64,000 bases of DNA from Peromyscus leucopus (taxonomy: Eukaryota > Chordata > Mammalia > Rodentia > Cricetidae), in NCBI RefSeq assembly GCF_004664715.2, contig NC_051063.1:72712518-72776517 (forward strand). Reading direction: 5' to 3'. Below the pieces are notes generated by a model. The model did no database searches. It worked only from the letters and a program-made list of their open reading frames with translations, and had not been told where the DNA came from. A program made the translations under genes and the position numbers. Below are positions 19,921 through 30,730 of this stretch, piece by piece (positions within the stretch are counted from its first letter, which is position 1; every line of letters begins with the position of its first letter).

Positions 19921-20494
19921 TGTTGCACGAATTCTAAATGGTCTTCATAAAAACCCCAGAGCCAGATATCTGGATAAATACTGAAAGATCAGAGAGACAA
20001 GGGAACAAGCCACAGGTACTTCTCACCTTGCCAACTCCATGAATCCTCTGACCGAATGTCTCTGAGTCCTCAGCCCAAAGGGGTCCAGCTGAAAAACTTC
20101 CAGCCAAAAAAGCTCTCCAACTGAAAAGGGCTTAGTTCCTGTCTCCTCACACCTTGTATACCTTTCTTCACTCAGCCATATCACTTCCTGTCTAGTGCTG
20201 GGATTAAAGGCGTGTGTGCTTCCCAAATTCTGGTAGCAAAGGCATGAGATCTCAAGTGCTGGGATTAAAGGTGTGTGCCACCACTGCCTGGCTCTGTTTC
20301 TCTCCTAGACTGAGTCCATCTCATATAGTCCAGGGTGGCTTGGAACTCACAGAGATCCAGATGGATCTCTGCCTCCCGAGTGCTAGGATTAAAAGTGTGT
20401 GCCACCACTGCCTGGCCTCTTGTTTAATCTAGTGGCTTGTTCTGTTCTCTGACCTTCAGGCAAATTTTATTAGGGTACACAACATATCACCACA
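19921..20494. mobile_element. Solo ERV LTR with embedded B1-like modules
   Basis: A 574-bp element starts TGTTGCACGAATTC and ends ATATCACCACA, so its ends are TGT...ACA. It is flanked on both sides by ACTTTG (19915-19920 and 20495-20500), a perfect 6-bp target-site duplication. No internal region or second LTR is present, so this is a solo LTR. Six-base duplications are typical of class II (ERVK-like) integrations. Three B1-derived motifs in reverse orientation (AGTGCTGGGATTAAAG or near variants) lie at about 20196, 20257 and 20380, two followed by the B1 phrase CCACCACTGCCTGGC. A TATA-like GTATAC near 20157 and AATAAA-like words occur on either strand; LTR orientation is thus unclear, with minus favoured. 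I recognise the type from cricetid-like rodents but cannot give its library name. Confidence 0.85.
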
Positions 20495-20978
20495 ACTTTG
20501 TGCATCTCAGAGAAAGCTACAACTTTAGATCTCATAGCCATCCAAATAAGAGCTTTGGTGGCTTTCTGTGGCTTGAGCCATTCCTGAAATCCTGGGGGCT
20601 TCATAGACGTAGCACATTAATCTTCCTCTGTGATTACCTGACATATTCATAATTTTACTTTGTCAACTGTTTCAGCTTAATTTTATTCTTTAATCACTCA
20701 CTCATTCATTTAATCAATTAAGAGTTATCAAAGTCTCCTGGGCCTAGACACTCAGAGCTTTGGGAAGGGTTCTAGAAGAAGCCAGGAGCATGTGCAAACA
20801 AAGGTGGTACTCCATTCAAAGAAGCTCTAAATTTCTGACAGCAAGGGTGTTGGGAGGGAGAGAGGGAGACAAGACTCTCTGGGTGACTTGGGCTCTTCAG
20901 CAGGTAACAAGTCCACAGAACCTAAAAACTCTCTGTGTCTGTGGGGTTGAGGTCCTGGGATACCCAAAGCCTGAATCC
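20495..20978. other. Unassigned sequence, possible L2 fragment
   Basis: TCACTCACTCATTCATTTAA at 20694-20713 followed by TCAATTAAGAGTTATC and CTGGGCCTAGACACTCAGAG weakly resembles L2 (reverse: TTCATTCAACAAATATTTATTGAG, CAGGCACT). The rest is unassigned. Confidence 0.4.
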
Positions 20979-21357
20979 TGACTTGCTTTCTGTTGCCGTG
21001 ATAAATGTCATGACCAAAAGCAACTTGGGATAAAAGGTTTTATTTAGCTTTCACATCCTGATCACAATCTATCTTGAGGGAAGCTAAGGCAGGAACACAA
21101 GGCAGGAACCTGAAGGCAGGAACTGAAGCAGATGCCAGGAAGGAGTGCTACTTTCTGGCTTGCTCCCCATGGCTTGCTCAGCCTGCTTTCTTTTACAACC
21201 TGGAACAATCTACCCTGCACGGAGTTGGCACCACCCATGGTGGGCTGGGCCCTCCCCCATCAGTTCCCCACAGAAACTCCCTTAAAGCTACTCTCAGAAG
21301 TTTGTCTCTTAGGTGATTCTAGATTCATCAACTTGACAGTCGAGATGAATCATCACA
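20979..21357 (-). mobile_element. MaLR (MT-like) LTR, near full length
   Basis: TGACTTGCTTTCTGTTGCCG, TGATAAATGTCATGACCAAA, AGCAACTTGGGATAAAAGG, CTGGCTTGCTCCCCATGGC, CACCACCCATGGTGGGCTGG and GGTGATTCTAGATTCATCAA, CTTGACAG run in the order of a reverse MT-type LTR. No flanking duplication could be confirmed by eye. Confidence 0.75.
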
Positions 21358-22740
21358 GCATATACGTGGCCTGGAGGGATGTTGGCTCACTGGGTTCAGA
21401 AGATGCTTATTGGGTGGGGTGTGACCACATGGGATTTAGGGAGAAAGGATGAGACATAAGCTACTTAGGAAAGCAGTTGAGCTAACCCGGAGCTCACTTA
21501 CTGCTTCATCCTTGGGAACTAGCCCAGCATGTAATGGTACTTAGTAAATATTGACCCAACAAGTAAATGGAGAACTAAAATGAGAGACAAGCCTGTCACA
21601 TAGGAAAGCTATCCAGTGTAAGGATCCTCTGCGAAACTCAAGTTCCTTAGGGACAAAGGTGGGTCTGGACCTCTGCAAAGCCCCAGTGTCTGGTACCAAC
21701 CTGGGTCCTGACATCTCTCTTTACACTTGTCTAGCTAAAGATGCTGAAACTTGGGTAGGCTCTAGGGGGATGTGCAGCAAAGGGTGACATCATTCAGGGA
21801 AAGCAAGGAGGAAGCCAGGCTCTTTGCTCAGCTGTGAGATCCTGAGAAAAGACACACGAGTGTGATAGCCTTGGGCCACATGATTGGAGTGAGCCGGACA
21901 AGGTTAGGGATCTGTGACAGTTTCTCTGTAGACAGTGTACAAGATGGGTCTTGTGCCCATACCTCGGATTTCCTCCTTCCATCTTAAATGAAAGTGTCCC
22001 CACCCAGCCATGTTGGTTAGAAATTAAATTAAGAGAATCCCCAGTATAGAAAGCAGGTCTTACTCTGTTCAACTGATCAGTGTGCTCTGGTGAACACACA
22101 GCCTTGAACAAGAGGAGAGTGGTCACTTAGGAGGAGCAGGAAATCTCTCCGCTCTCATAAAGGGACAGATACTGGCAGCTGTGGATGGGATTCTGTAACC
22201 CTTGGTTGGAAATAAGCTAACACTGTACCCAAATTCCCTTCCCTGAGAAAGGGGAAGCAATAGGAAGACTCAAGCTACCTTGGCAAGGTTCTAAACCTGA
22301 CCAGGCCACAGCCTGTGACCTGCAGGGGCCGGGTGAGAGTTTGACGCAGGTAGGTACATGCTCTGCCTCTTAGAGTAGTTATCTCCTCCACCAGATTAAC
22401 AGTATCAAGTGGGACTATTGCAGATGCGCTGACAGGGTAAGGGAAGCCAAAGGTAGGAGGTAATGGTACGAGGTTGGTAGGACCAGACCTCCAAGACAGG
22501 GCATCCTTTAGGGGCTGAGTTGGTTTTGGAGGCACCCTGTTAGGTAGGATTCAAAAACCTCTTCAGGGTGCCTCTAATGGGAGGGCACAGCAAAGCAAGA
22601 TGTTTCTGATGCTTGGAAAGCATTAGAATGGGAAAGAGGGTCCCCATGAGTCTCTAGGAAACCAAATTGGGTTTGGGACGTGAGCTGAGCACTTTTCCAG
22701 CCCACTTCATTCACCTGTGGTGACTCCCCAAATGGGAAGC
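21358..22740. other. Unassigned sequence with minus-strand open frames
   Basis: No repeat family is recognised over about 1.4 kb. Minus-strand frames of 110 codons (21794-22126) and 86 codons (22275-22535) are open but show no domain I can name. TAATGGTACTTAGTAAATAT near 21533 could be a tiny L2 end. Possibly an unclassified, decayed retroelement; see findings. Confidence 0.35.
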
Positions 22741-24334
22741 TACTTGTGACCTCCTATCTGTACTGCTTATTATGTATCATAATTAAAATCTGATTCCTGA
22801 TGAGGAAGACCTGGGGCTGGGGGTAGCAGTCAGCCAGTGGTTTTCCTTGGTGTTCATCTTGAATCAGGGTAGAAGCCAAAGGTTGGTCAGGATGAGCAGG
22901 AGCTGGAAACCAAGATGGCTGCAAAGCTTTCAGGACAGGTGTTGTACAGCACTGTCCTGTGAGCAAAACAACTTCCATCTTCATTAGGCTAGTTGTGCCT
23001 GCTTCCAAGAGGATATCATTATCTGGCTTGTTGACTCTTGACACTCCCTCATAGAGGGAAGAAGTGGGGAGGGTCACTGGACCCTTACCTGGGATTCAGG
23101 CTGCTCTTCCTAGCCTTTAGTATGCAATTCTTTACTAACTGCATGTGTCATCAGGGTCTTGAGAGGTGACAGAATGTATAGGCTGGGAGTGGGGGAGGGT
23201 TAATTAAAGGGAAACTCCATCTCTATGAATACAAGAAAGCTGTCATCCATACTGGGAGAGAAGCTTCCAGGACAACTGCCTTGGGGTCACCCACACTTCT
23301 ACAGGCAACCTCTTGCCCATACTCTGTAAGTAAGCCCAAAAAATCTCAATTGGTTCCCTGTGTTGAGCTTTGTTACAATCATACTTTAGTTTGTTGGGAT
23401 CTTATAAGAAGGGAATACTTATTATCTATGCCTCCCCAGGAAGGGAATTCTTTCAATGGTAGGGAAAATCATCATGAAATCAGAGCCCTAATTTGACATT
23501 TCAGTTCCCCATGTGCCTTACTTCTCACAGGGCACACGGAAGACAGTGACCTGTGCACTGCCCACCCCACCCCCCACCCCTGGCACCATGCTCACCTAGG
23601 GTGGAAGCTCCACTGAGTCTTAGAGCAGGAACTCCCATCTCCCCTCTGCTCCTTTCCCCTCCCTTTCTCAATTGAACACATATAATTTATGGTCTGTGAT
23701 ATACTGCCCTTCAGAATTGATTTTTGTACTCAACTGTTGTAGAACATTTTTGATGGACTAATGCCTCTGGGTGAGATATTTTTTTGTTATTGATGTATGG
23801 GGGTGGGCTTTTGTCCCCACATTGCAAAGCCCCCTGGCTGGGGGTCACTCCCTGGTCCCCTATAGCAAGAGCACTCAGCCAAGGGCAAGGCAGCCTTTTG
23901 AACTAAAGAAAATATTAATTTAAGACATTGTTTCCACATGAAATTACAGGAGCTTTCAGAAGCCCTCGTTAGTTTGATTCAGGGCTGGGCAGCATGGTGT
24001 GTCTTAAGGCTGAGATTGGCCACGGCACAGAAAGTTGCCTGACAGGGAACTAACAGAAAGAATTTGGTCAAGGACTCTAGAGCTTCTCCTCAATGGTCAT
24101 TTCCAGTTGATTTGCCTGGGAAATCTCATGGAGACAGGAAAGCAAAAATACCCTTTGTCTAATCTTTGAAATCAGAACCAGAGAGGCAGTTATCAGGTCC
24201 ATAATTCCTGGAGTTGCAATTGGGCCATGTGGTTGGCCACACTCGAATGCACTTATGAAGCTCTTGGAAGTGATGGATAGTGACACTTCCTGGAAAAATA
24301 GGAATCCTGTTGTCATCGTATATGTGACATTCCA
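22741..24334. other. Unassigned sequence
   Basis: A minus-strand frame of 107 codons (22754-23077) starts with a run resembling no known domain and ends next to ATTAAAATC-type A/T-rich sequence. G/C-simple patches occur at 23558-23580 (C-rich). No repeat family is recognised across about 1.6 kb. Confidence 0.35.
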
Positions 24335-24500
24335 GCATAGCTCCCATTTATCAAGTGCCTCAAGAGACCTAGACTCATTTTACAGACTGACAAGGGGTGG
24401 CCAAGCCAACAAGGTCATCCAGTTAGATAGGTGGTTGGAAGATGAGAGCCTAGAAGTTTCTGACCCCAACCCTCACACTGTCCTGCTATACCAGGCTGCA
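24335..24500 (-). mobile_element. MIR SINE
   Basis: ACTCATTTTACAGACTGACA, GGCCAAGCCAACAAGGTCAT, CCAGTTAGATAGGTGGTTGG and CCTCACACTGTCCTGCTATA follow the full reverse MIR order to its 5' end. Confidence 0.7.
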
Positions 24501-24716
24501 CAGGGCTGGGACCCTGAGGTTAGGACAGCCTCCATTTAGCTTCCCAGACAAGTTCATGAGACAAAACTCAGCAAGGTTCCCATTCTCTTTGGTTCCTGTG
24601 GCTAGTACTGGGTAGAGACTGGTCATCGAGATGCAATTCCAACAGTTGACTGGCAGCCTCTGATGGCTGGTGACTTACTATGAATCAGTGAGCAAATCAC
24701 ACATATTCATGACTCC

Positions 24717-24718
<2 letters not shown>

Positions 24719-24764
<46 letters not shown>
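24719..24764 (+). repeat. (GT)n microsatellite
   Basis: About 23 GT units, at the position of the CA-rich tail of the following minus-strand SINE. Confidence 0.97.
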
Positions 24765-24765
<1 letters not shown>

Positions 24766-25085
24766 GTATATATGTGTATATTTGTTAGCATGCTGTGTGG
24801 TATATGCACATGTGTACACACACATGCAGTCACACATGTGGAGGTCAGAAGCTGACATTAGATATTTTTCTTTATTGTTTTCCACCGCACGTCTTGAAAC
24901 AGGGTCCCTCACCAGACCTGAAACTTACCAATTCTTAGGGCTTGCTGGCTGCTGACTGGCCAGCAAGCCCCAGGGTTCCTCTTGTCTTCTACACCTGGCT
25001 TTTTGCATGGTTCCTAAGGAGCTGAACTTTAGTCTTCAGGCTGAAGTGGCCATCACTTTACCAAGTGAGCTCTCTCACCAGCCCC
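24766..25085 (-). mobile_element. B4-family SINE (RSINE1/B4A type), reverse
   Basis: CACATGTGGAGGTCAGAAGC, TTGAAACAGGGTCCCTCACC, GACTGGCCAGCAAGCCCCAG, GGTTCCTCTTGTCTTCTACA, TAAGGAGCTGAACTTTAGTC and CACTTTACCAAGTGAGCTCT, ending CTCACCAGCCCC, are the reverse order of this SINE. The (GT)n array upstream is its expanded tail. Confidence 0.75.
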
Positions 25086-25221
25086 TAACCACTTCTTAAT
25101 GATTTGTGACAATATTTTCTTTTTTATTTATATTTCTCTTAAAATTAGAAAGAAAAAAATGAATATATGAATCAATGAATCACAGATGAATAATATGAAA
25201 TCTAGCCAGTATTGTGAGTCT
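25086..25221. other. A/T-rich spacer
   Basis: A/T-rich sequence leading into a microsatellite; no family recognised. Confidence 0.4.
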
Positions 25222-25222
25222 G

Positions 25223-25278
<56 letters not shown>
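25222..25278 (+). repeat. (TA)n(TG)n microsatellite
   Basis: Short (TA)n joins (TG)n of about 20 units. Confidence 0.97.
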
Positions 25279-25279
<1 letters not shown>

Positions 25280-25999
25280 GAAAAGTCTGTGAAAGCAAAA
25301 GTACTTGGGTCTCCCAAAAGTCCTACTTAGGCAGACTGGAGATGCAGGGTTTTCAGATATTTCTGTAATGCTCTACCTACCTACCCTTACCACCTTGACC
25401 CTTACCAATCACACCAAGAGGAAAGGCTGACCTCAAGGGCACAAGCTGAGACAGGCCTCTAAAGGGTCCCATCTTCAACAGAAGGGACATTAAGGTCAGT
25501 TCATAACTATCTCCAAGTAACAGCATCTCAGAGACCTCCCACGCCAACCCCTCATCTACAACTGGCAATGCGAGGCTCCATAGGGAAGGCAGCCCAAGCA
25601 TGTGGAGTTATCCATTCATCCCTAGAGCACTTTTTCCTTTTATATCCCTGGCTGCAGATTAGCCCCAGGTGCCATGCATCCTCTGGTCACTGCTGCCTGG
25701 GCTCACCTGCAGATTCCCTGGCAGACAGCACACAACAAAGCCATTCCCTTGCCTTTCATCCCCTGCCCGCCTTCAGTTCCCTGCCAGGAGGAGCTCTGAG
25801 TCCAAATGCCCTTGAGTCTGTGTGGGGAGCACAGTCTCCGGTGACATAATCGGGGACAAGGGACTTTCTCCACAGGTGCCATTTATTTTCAAGCATCTGC
25901 TCGATCCCTGTGGAGGGATGAAAACCACAGTGTCAACTGCCTGCTACTCAGCCCCATTGGAGGCCTGTGGGGTCTTAACATCAAAGCATTCTACATATT
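25279..25999. other. Unassigned sequence
   Basis: About 720 bp with no recognised repeat or gene. Confidence 0.4.
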
Positions 26000-26440
26000 T
26001 ATCATTCCTCCCTCCACATTAAGCAAAGACATCTGACAGGCACACAAAAGCACCATAGTCTCCACTTGGACTCTAAAGAAGGCATCAGCAAGTTCAAACC
26101 CAAGTTGAAAATTCCCTCAAATAGGTATATTTTCTTTCCTGGGAAACTGGAGGGATTATCACTTAGCATCCTCTCCAGAATCAATTTGCGTCCACTTAGC
26201 AGTCACTTCTGTTATAAAATAAAGGCGTTTATGGTTTGCCATGCAGGATTTAGTAAGTGACACCCAGGGAGCGCTGATGAGAACATTTCTGAGGCGGAGG
26301 GTGGGATAATAGACAATAAGCTTGTCTTTGGTCTTCCTCAGCACCCCCTGAAGAGCGATCATGTTTATGCTTTGAAATACAACAGGAACACGTGGAAGTG
26401 TAGATTCAAGAATGATCTGACAAAGGGAACTGTTCAACCC
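26000..26440. promoter_or_regulatory. Candidate conserved noncoding element
   Basis: Repeat-free sequence with CpGs inside A/T-rich words (AATTTGCGTCC, AAGGCGTTTATGG, GAGCGATCATG) and GATAAT/GATTATC cores. Composition fits enhancer-like conserved DNA. Inference only. Confidence 0.25.
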
Positions 26441-26907
26441 TGGCCATGCTCAGCATCCTTAAGCTCACTCTGAGGAGAAGACAGCAATCCAGAGCTTTAG
26501 GGGGAAAGACATGCATTTGTTCCTGGAAAAAGATCAGAACCAGAGATCTACTGCTGTCCTGAGGGAGCCCATTCTTTCTTCCCTTTCAAATGTCATCTTG
26601 GTTACTTGGGTGTGCTTGGATATACGCATCAGCTTTGCCTCCAGCAAAAGGCAAAAACCCCTGAGTACTATGGAAGGAGGGTTGATTTTGCTTTTGTTTT
26701 CCTGCACTGGGGAACTCCAGTGGATGGAATCCAGTAGGTGGATACCCTACCAAGGGTCTCACTGACTCCAGCATCCAAGCACGGTGCTTCAGTGCTGTGG
26801 CCCATCCTCTGCTCACACCAGGGACCAAGTTTCCAGGTGATGGACACAAGCTAAGAGTTTTACACAGGCATCCGGGTTCTTCAAGAAAGCTGACTTTAAA
26901 AACCTTG
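26441..26907. other. Unassigned sequence
   Basis: No repeat or gene recognised. A 157-codon minus-strand frame overlaps this area and the adjacent B2; because it runs through the SINE it is not taken as a gene. Confidence 0.4.
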
Positions 26908-27103
26908 CGGCCTGGGGGCTGGAGAGATGGCTCAGCAGTTAAGAGCACTGGCTGCTTTTCCAGAGGTTCTGAGTTCAGTTCCCAGCAACCATGTGGTGGC
27001 TTACAACCATCTGTAATGGGACCTGATTCCCTCTTCTGATATGGATGAAAACAAAGCACTCATATACATAAAATAAAATAAGCAACAACAACAACAAAAG
27101 AAA
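26908..27103 (+). mobile_element. B2 SINE
   Basis: GGGGGCTGGAGAGATGGCTC carries the tRNA-like box A; GTTCTGAGTTCAGTTCCCAG is the box B area; CAACCATGTGGTGGCTTACA, ACCATCTGTAATGGGACCTG, CCCTCTTCTGATATGGATG and an AATAAAATAAGCAACAACAA-type tail complete a full-length B2. It is one of the least diverged SINEs in the window. No exact flanking duplication was found by eye. Confidence 0.9.
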
Positions 27104-28185
27104 CCCTTTCAGCCAAGACCATAGCCATGGTGGCTCCTCCAGGGTTGTGCAGCCTTTTCCCGTGGAAGCAGAGTTGGGGACAGAGAATGACCAGTCTCCC
27201 TTAGCTCAGTAGACTCTGCACCCAGCCCTGTTCCATAGCCAACAACTAGAGACCACTACTAACCTTGGGTAGGCACCTTAGAACCATCTCCTTGAGACAA
27301 GGCACATGCGTACCAGGCCCTGGAGAAAGGCTTTCCTCAAAGACTCAGCTTAAGGTGATTGCAGAATAGAACGAAAGGCTGTTTGTTTGTGTCTTTGGTG
27401 GGAGTCAGTTCACTGGGTCCTGCTCCCCAAGGAGGTCCAGCCAGATGCTTGGCCCTGAATGGACTGGGATGTGGCAATCTGCAGAGATCACAGAGCAGAG
27501 GAAGCTGTCACTCTCCTGATAGCTGTCACCCATCCATGCAAGCATGTGATGAGTGTTAAATAGGCACTTGTGCAAAATAGGACAGGATGTGGTCAACCTC
27601 ACAGATGACTAATCAGAGAAGACTAGTACATAGCGGAGAGGGATACCGAGGACTAGGCAGGAGCTGGAGGTGGGCATGTTCTCCTGGGGTGACCTAGAGA
27701 AGAATCTGAGAAATTCTGCACAGGTCTTAAGGGAAGGCTGAAGGACATGGGGTGAGGTGGGGTAGCTAAGGATGAAGGAAGTGGTAGAATGAGGAACAGA
27801 CATCCCAGAAATGGTGGGTGCAAAGGACCAGCAGCAAGGGTGACTCTAGTTTCCTGGAGAATGGGCAACGAAAATATAAGAGTCACAAAAGCTCAGGCAT
27901 GTAGTAATAGAAAAGTCCCCAAACCACAGTGGCATGGCTAGAGACATTTTATCCCTTGGTCCTGGGTCACACAGGTGCATCAACCATCCCTCTTCTATCT
28001 GAAGCATGCTATGGCCTCCAAAGTTTCTGGGGAGACACCAGCTGTAAACTGCTTCAGCCTGAAGTGTCATGTGTCACTTTCTCTAGTATCTCATTGGCCA
28101 GAGCATCTGATATAATTTCACTCTAGCTGCAAGGGATGCTGGGAAATGCAAGGAGAAACAGTGCAGGTATATTTTGTAAGCCTTT
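27104..28185. other. Unassigned sequence
   Basis: About 1.1 kb with no recognised repeat or gene; overlapping short frames only. Confidence 0.4.
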
Positions 28186-28189
28186 CCAG

Positions 28190-28545
28190 GTTTCTGTGTA
28201 TGTGTATGCGTGGCTATGGGTGGGGGTGTACATGTGGGTATACATGTTTGTGTGAGAGATTTGCACACGTGCACATGGAGACCAGAGGACAACCTTAGTT
28301 GTCAGCCCTAGGTACCATCCACTTTACTTTTTGAGACAGAGTCTGTCATTGGTTTGGGGCTCACCAGGTAGGCTAGGCTGGCTGGTCAGTGAGTTCTAGG
28401 AGTCTTCCTGTCTCCCACTCTCCGGCACCGGGGTTACAAGAGCATACCACACACACTAACCTTTTATTTGTGGGCTCTGGGGACCTAATTTGGGTCCTCA
28501 TAATTACAAAGCAAGCACTTCTCTGCGCCTCAGAGAAGGAACACC
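28190..28545 (-). mobile_element. B4-family SINE (RSINE1/B4A type), reverse
   Basis: A TGTGTATGTG-rich tail, GGAGACCAGAGGACAACCTT, TTTTTGAGACAGAGTCTGTC, AGGTAGGCTAGGCTGGCTGG, CCGGCACCGGGGTTACAAGA, GGCTCTGGGGACCTAATTTG and GGGTCCTCATAATTACAAAG are in reverse SINE order; the tRNA-like head is degraded. Confidence 0.7.
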
Positions 28546-28829
28546 TGACCAAGGTCACCTAGAGTATGTGTCCCCAGGCTGTGCTGCCCTTTCTATTCTG
28601 TAACTCCCCAGAGATCCCCAAGTGCTCTGGTTAGCATGCTCAAGGACATCACTCACTCCTCCAGACACAGTAAAGAAAGCGAAGATACGTCCCACCGAGA
28701 ACAAACCCAAGCACAGCGGGTCAGCATACCCTGTGCTCCCCCAAAGGAAATGAACCACAGGCTTGTTTCAGTTTCCCCAACATGTGCTGTTCTCACCTCT
28801 TCCCACAGGGAAACCCAGTTCCTGTAGTC

Positions 28830-28985
28830 CAGCTGTTCATGTTCAAACCCCGCTCCACCACTAACTCGCTGGGCAGCTTTGGGAAAGTTACTGAACTTCT
28901 CTGTGCTTCAGCTCTACATCCAGAAAATACAGTATCTTGTCACCTACCTTCTGAGAGATAGTAACCCACGTAGTAGCGACAGCTT
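28830..28985 (+). mobile_element. MIR SINE
   Basis: TTCAAACCCCGCTCCACCAC, TAACTCGCTGGGCAGCTTTG, GGAAAGTTACTGAACTTCTC and TGTGCTTCAGCTCTACATCC follow the MIR core on the plus strand. Confidence 0.75.
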
Positions 28986-29145
28986 CTAACTACACAGCTT
29001 CCAGTGTGCTGGCTGCTCTGGAAGGGACCTTACCTGCATTATTAAGTTTGACCTTCACCTCATGCCTGGGGTAGGTACTTTACTAGCCCATTTTACAGAC
29101 AAAGAATTGAGGCCTATCAGGAAAGGAACTTGGGCCTCTGTGGTA
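28986..29145 (-). mobile_element. MIR SINE, reverse
   Basis: CCTGCATTATTAAGTTTGAC, CTTCACCTCATGCCTGGGG, TAGGTACTTTACTAGCCCAT and TTTACAGACAAAGAATTGAG follow the reverse MIR order. It lies directly against the plus-strand MIR, giving a head-to-head or tail-to-tail pair. Confidence 0.7.
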
Positions 29146-29439
29146 TTAAAAAGCTGCTATTCTTCCCGTGGTATTTGTGAGACCGTGGCCCTGTCCTGAA
29201 AGGACAGGCTTATCTGAGGACTTGCATCTCAGCTGTGGGGCCTGGGGACAGAATGACAAATCCTAGACTCTCTGTGACGCAGAGGCCGATGACTCCTTCT
29301 CTGAGGACTGTCTCTCTGTGTCCAGCCCCAGGTCTCTGGGCCTTTCTCCTCAGGTTCTTACCAAGCAAAACCCTTTGGTGACCTTCCTTATTTCTTCCCA
29401 TTGTCCCCCTACTTTGCTGGGCTTCACCATACCTCTTTA
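29146..29439. other. Unassigned sequence
   Basis: No repeat or gene recognised. Confidence 0.4.
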
Positions 29440-29640
29440 AAATGTGCAATTACCAATAATTCCCTTTGTTGCACCCAAATGCGAACCACCGTCTTAAATT
29501 ATTAAATAGAAGTGTTTCTGAAATATTTTATCTTGACATGTATCTCCGGAGTCAAATGACCCCGGGCAGTGTTCATAATTAATTTCATCAAAAGGGGGGG
29601 AAAAAGTGCTAGCAAGGGACTCCCTGAATGACCTGTCCTG
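29440..29640. promoter_or_regulatory. Candidate conserved noncoding element
   Basis: A repeat-free A/T-rich segment with CAATTACCAATAATTCC, TTAAATTATTAAATAG, a TAATTA core at 29576-29581 and embedded CpGs (ATCTCCGGAGTC contains the palindrome CTCCGGAG). This combination is frequent in developmental enhancers. No reading frame. Inference; conservation not measured. Confidence 0.35.
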
Positions 29641-30049
29641 GAGAAATACAGCTGGCACTCGCCTCTCCTCTTCCCCTCACCTGCCATCCCATTTCCAGGG
29701 CTCTGGAAGGGGTGCTGGCAGAGCAGGTCGGTCCTGGGGATCCCAGAGCTGCAGGCCTCAGGGGGGAACCTCTGTGATGCTTTTCACCAACCCTTTCTTC
29801 CTGTGATGTAGGAAACTGGACCTGGGAGGAATGGTGACCTGCCCAAGGTGGCAGAGGCAGAAGGAGGCCACGTGGAGTCTGCTGGAAGCCGAGTCTCCCA
29901 TCGTGGCCTCCTGGCACCTGCAGGGCCTGAAGCTGCCGGTTCGGCCTCCTCCTTCTGCTCAGCGCCCTTCAGGCCCTCATGAGTTCATTTTAAGGAGTAG
30001 GAAAGACAAACCCGCTCCTTAACATAGAAAACGCCCCGAAACAAAGGGC
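29641..30049. other. Unassigned, GC-richer sequence
   Basis: No repeat recognised; GC content rises compared with both flanks. Short frames on both strands have no domain. It separates two candidate regulatory segments. Confidence 0.35.
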
Positions 30050-30730
30050 TTTTTGTGCCCCTCCCCCACATGCCAGAGAGAAAGAGAGATTAAGTTTGAG
30101 GAGTCACTCCCAATCAGAAAGCCACCATTTAATTACAATGCGCAGGAAATTACAGAGTGAATGGGCAGACGGGTGATAAGGGACTGCCTTAGGATGACAG
30201 GCCTGAAATCCAAGCACTTCATCACAGAGCTACGTATCACAAGAGGCTGTCTGGAAGGCTGACAATCTGATTGTACTGTCAACTCAATTCATAATTAATA
30301 TATTTATCAAATTAATTACTGAAAATATCTCCCTGGCGCTCGCCACAAAAAAAAAACAGTGGCTAGCTTCATGGAGGGCTGGCTTCGTTTTCTGCTAATA
30401 ACCCTTGCTGTCAGTTTAATGAGGGTAGAGCGGCCTCTGTTTTGCCTGCCTGACAGACAAATTGCCCTCTTACGGGGAATGATCCCTAGAATTTAAGAGA
30501 AGAAAAGAAATATGGCATTGTTTGGTGAGAGCCGCAATCGCAGGCTTGTCTCGGAAACTTTGCATCAATCCTAACATACAAGAAAGGGAGGGTGGGGCCG
30601 CTTTTGGCAGCTAGATAAATTCTTCATGAATTCCTGACGGATTCCTTCATCAGAGGTTCCACTGCAGGGCGGCCTTCTGTGAGCCCCCGCTGGAATCTGC
30701 CGGTAGAGGGGTTAGATTTAGGGACTTCAC
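30050..30730. promoter_or_regulatory. Candidate conserved noncoding element, homeodomain-type sites
   Basis: About 680 bp without any repeat. TAATTA cores occur at 30130-30135, 30292-30297 and 30313-30318, the last two inside AATTCATAATTAATATATTT-type sequence followed by CAAATTAATTACTG. GATAAGG, TGACAGACAAATTGCC and AGCTAGATAAATTC words also occur, with scattered CpGs. Clustered homeodomain-type sites in repeat-free DNA are typical of vertebrate developmental enhancers. What is seen is the motif cluster and lack of repeats; enhancer activity is inference. Confidence 0.4.

Noticed and set aside
19921..20494. Series of separate B1 insertions
   Set aside because: The TGT...ACA ends and the single ACTTTG duplication outside them show that the modules were inserted as parts of one LTR.
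26908..26990. tRNA-like promoter boxes
   Set aside because: These belong to the B2 SINE head; similar tRNA-like heads in B3, B4 and ID elements elsewhere are not tRNA genes.
26586..27059. 157-codon minus-strand open frame
   Set aside because: It runs through the B2 SINE at 26908-27103 and shows no domain.
30050..30730. CpG island or promoter
   Set aside because: CpGs are only scattered, the region is A/T-rich in places, and no TATA/initiator with downstream exon is apparent.
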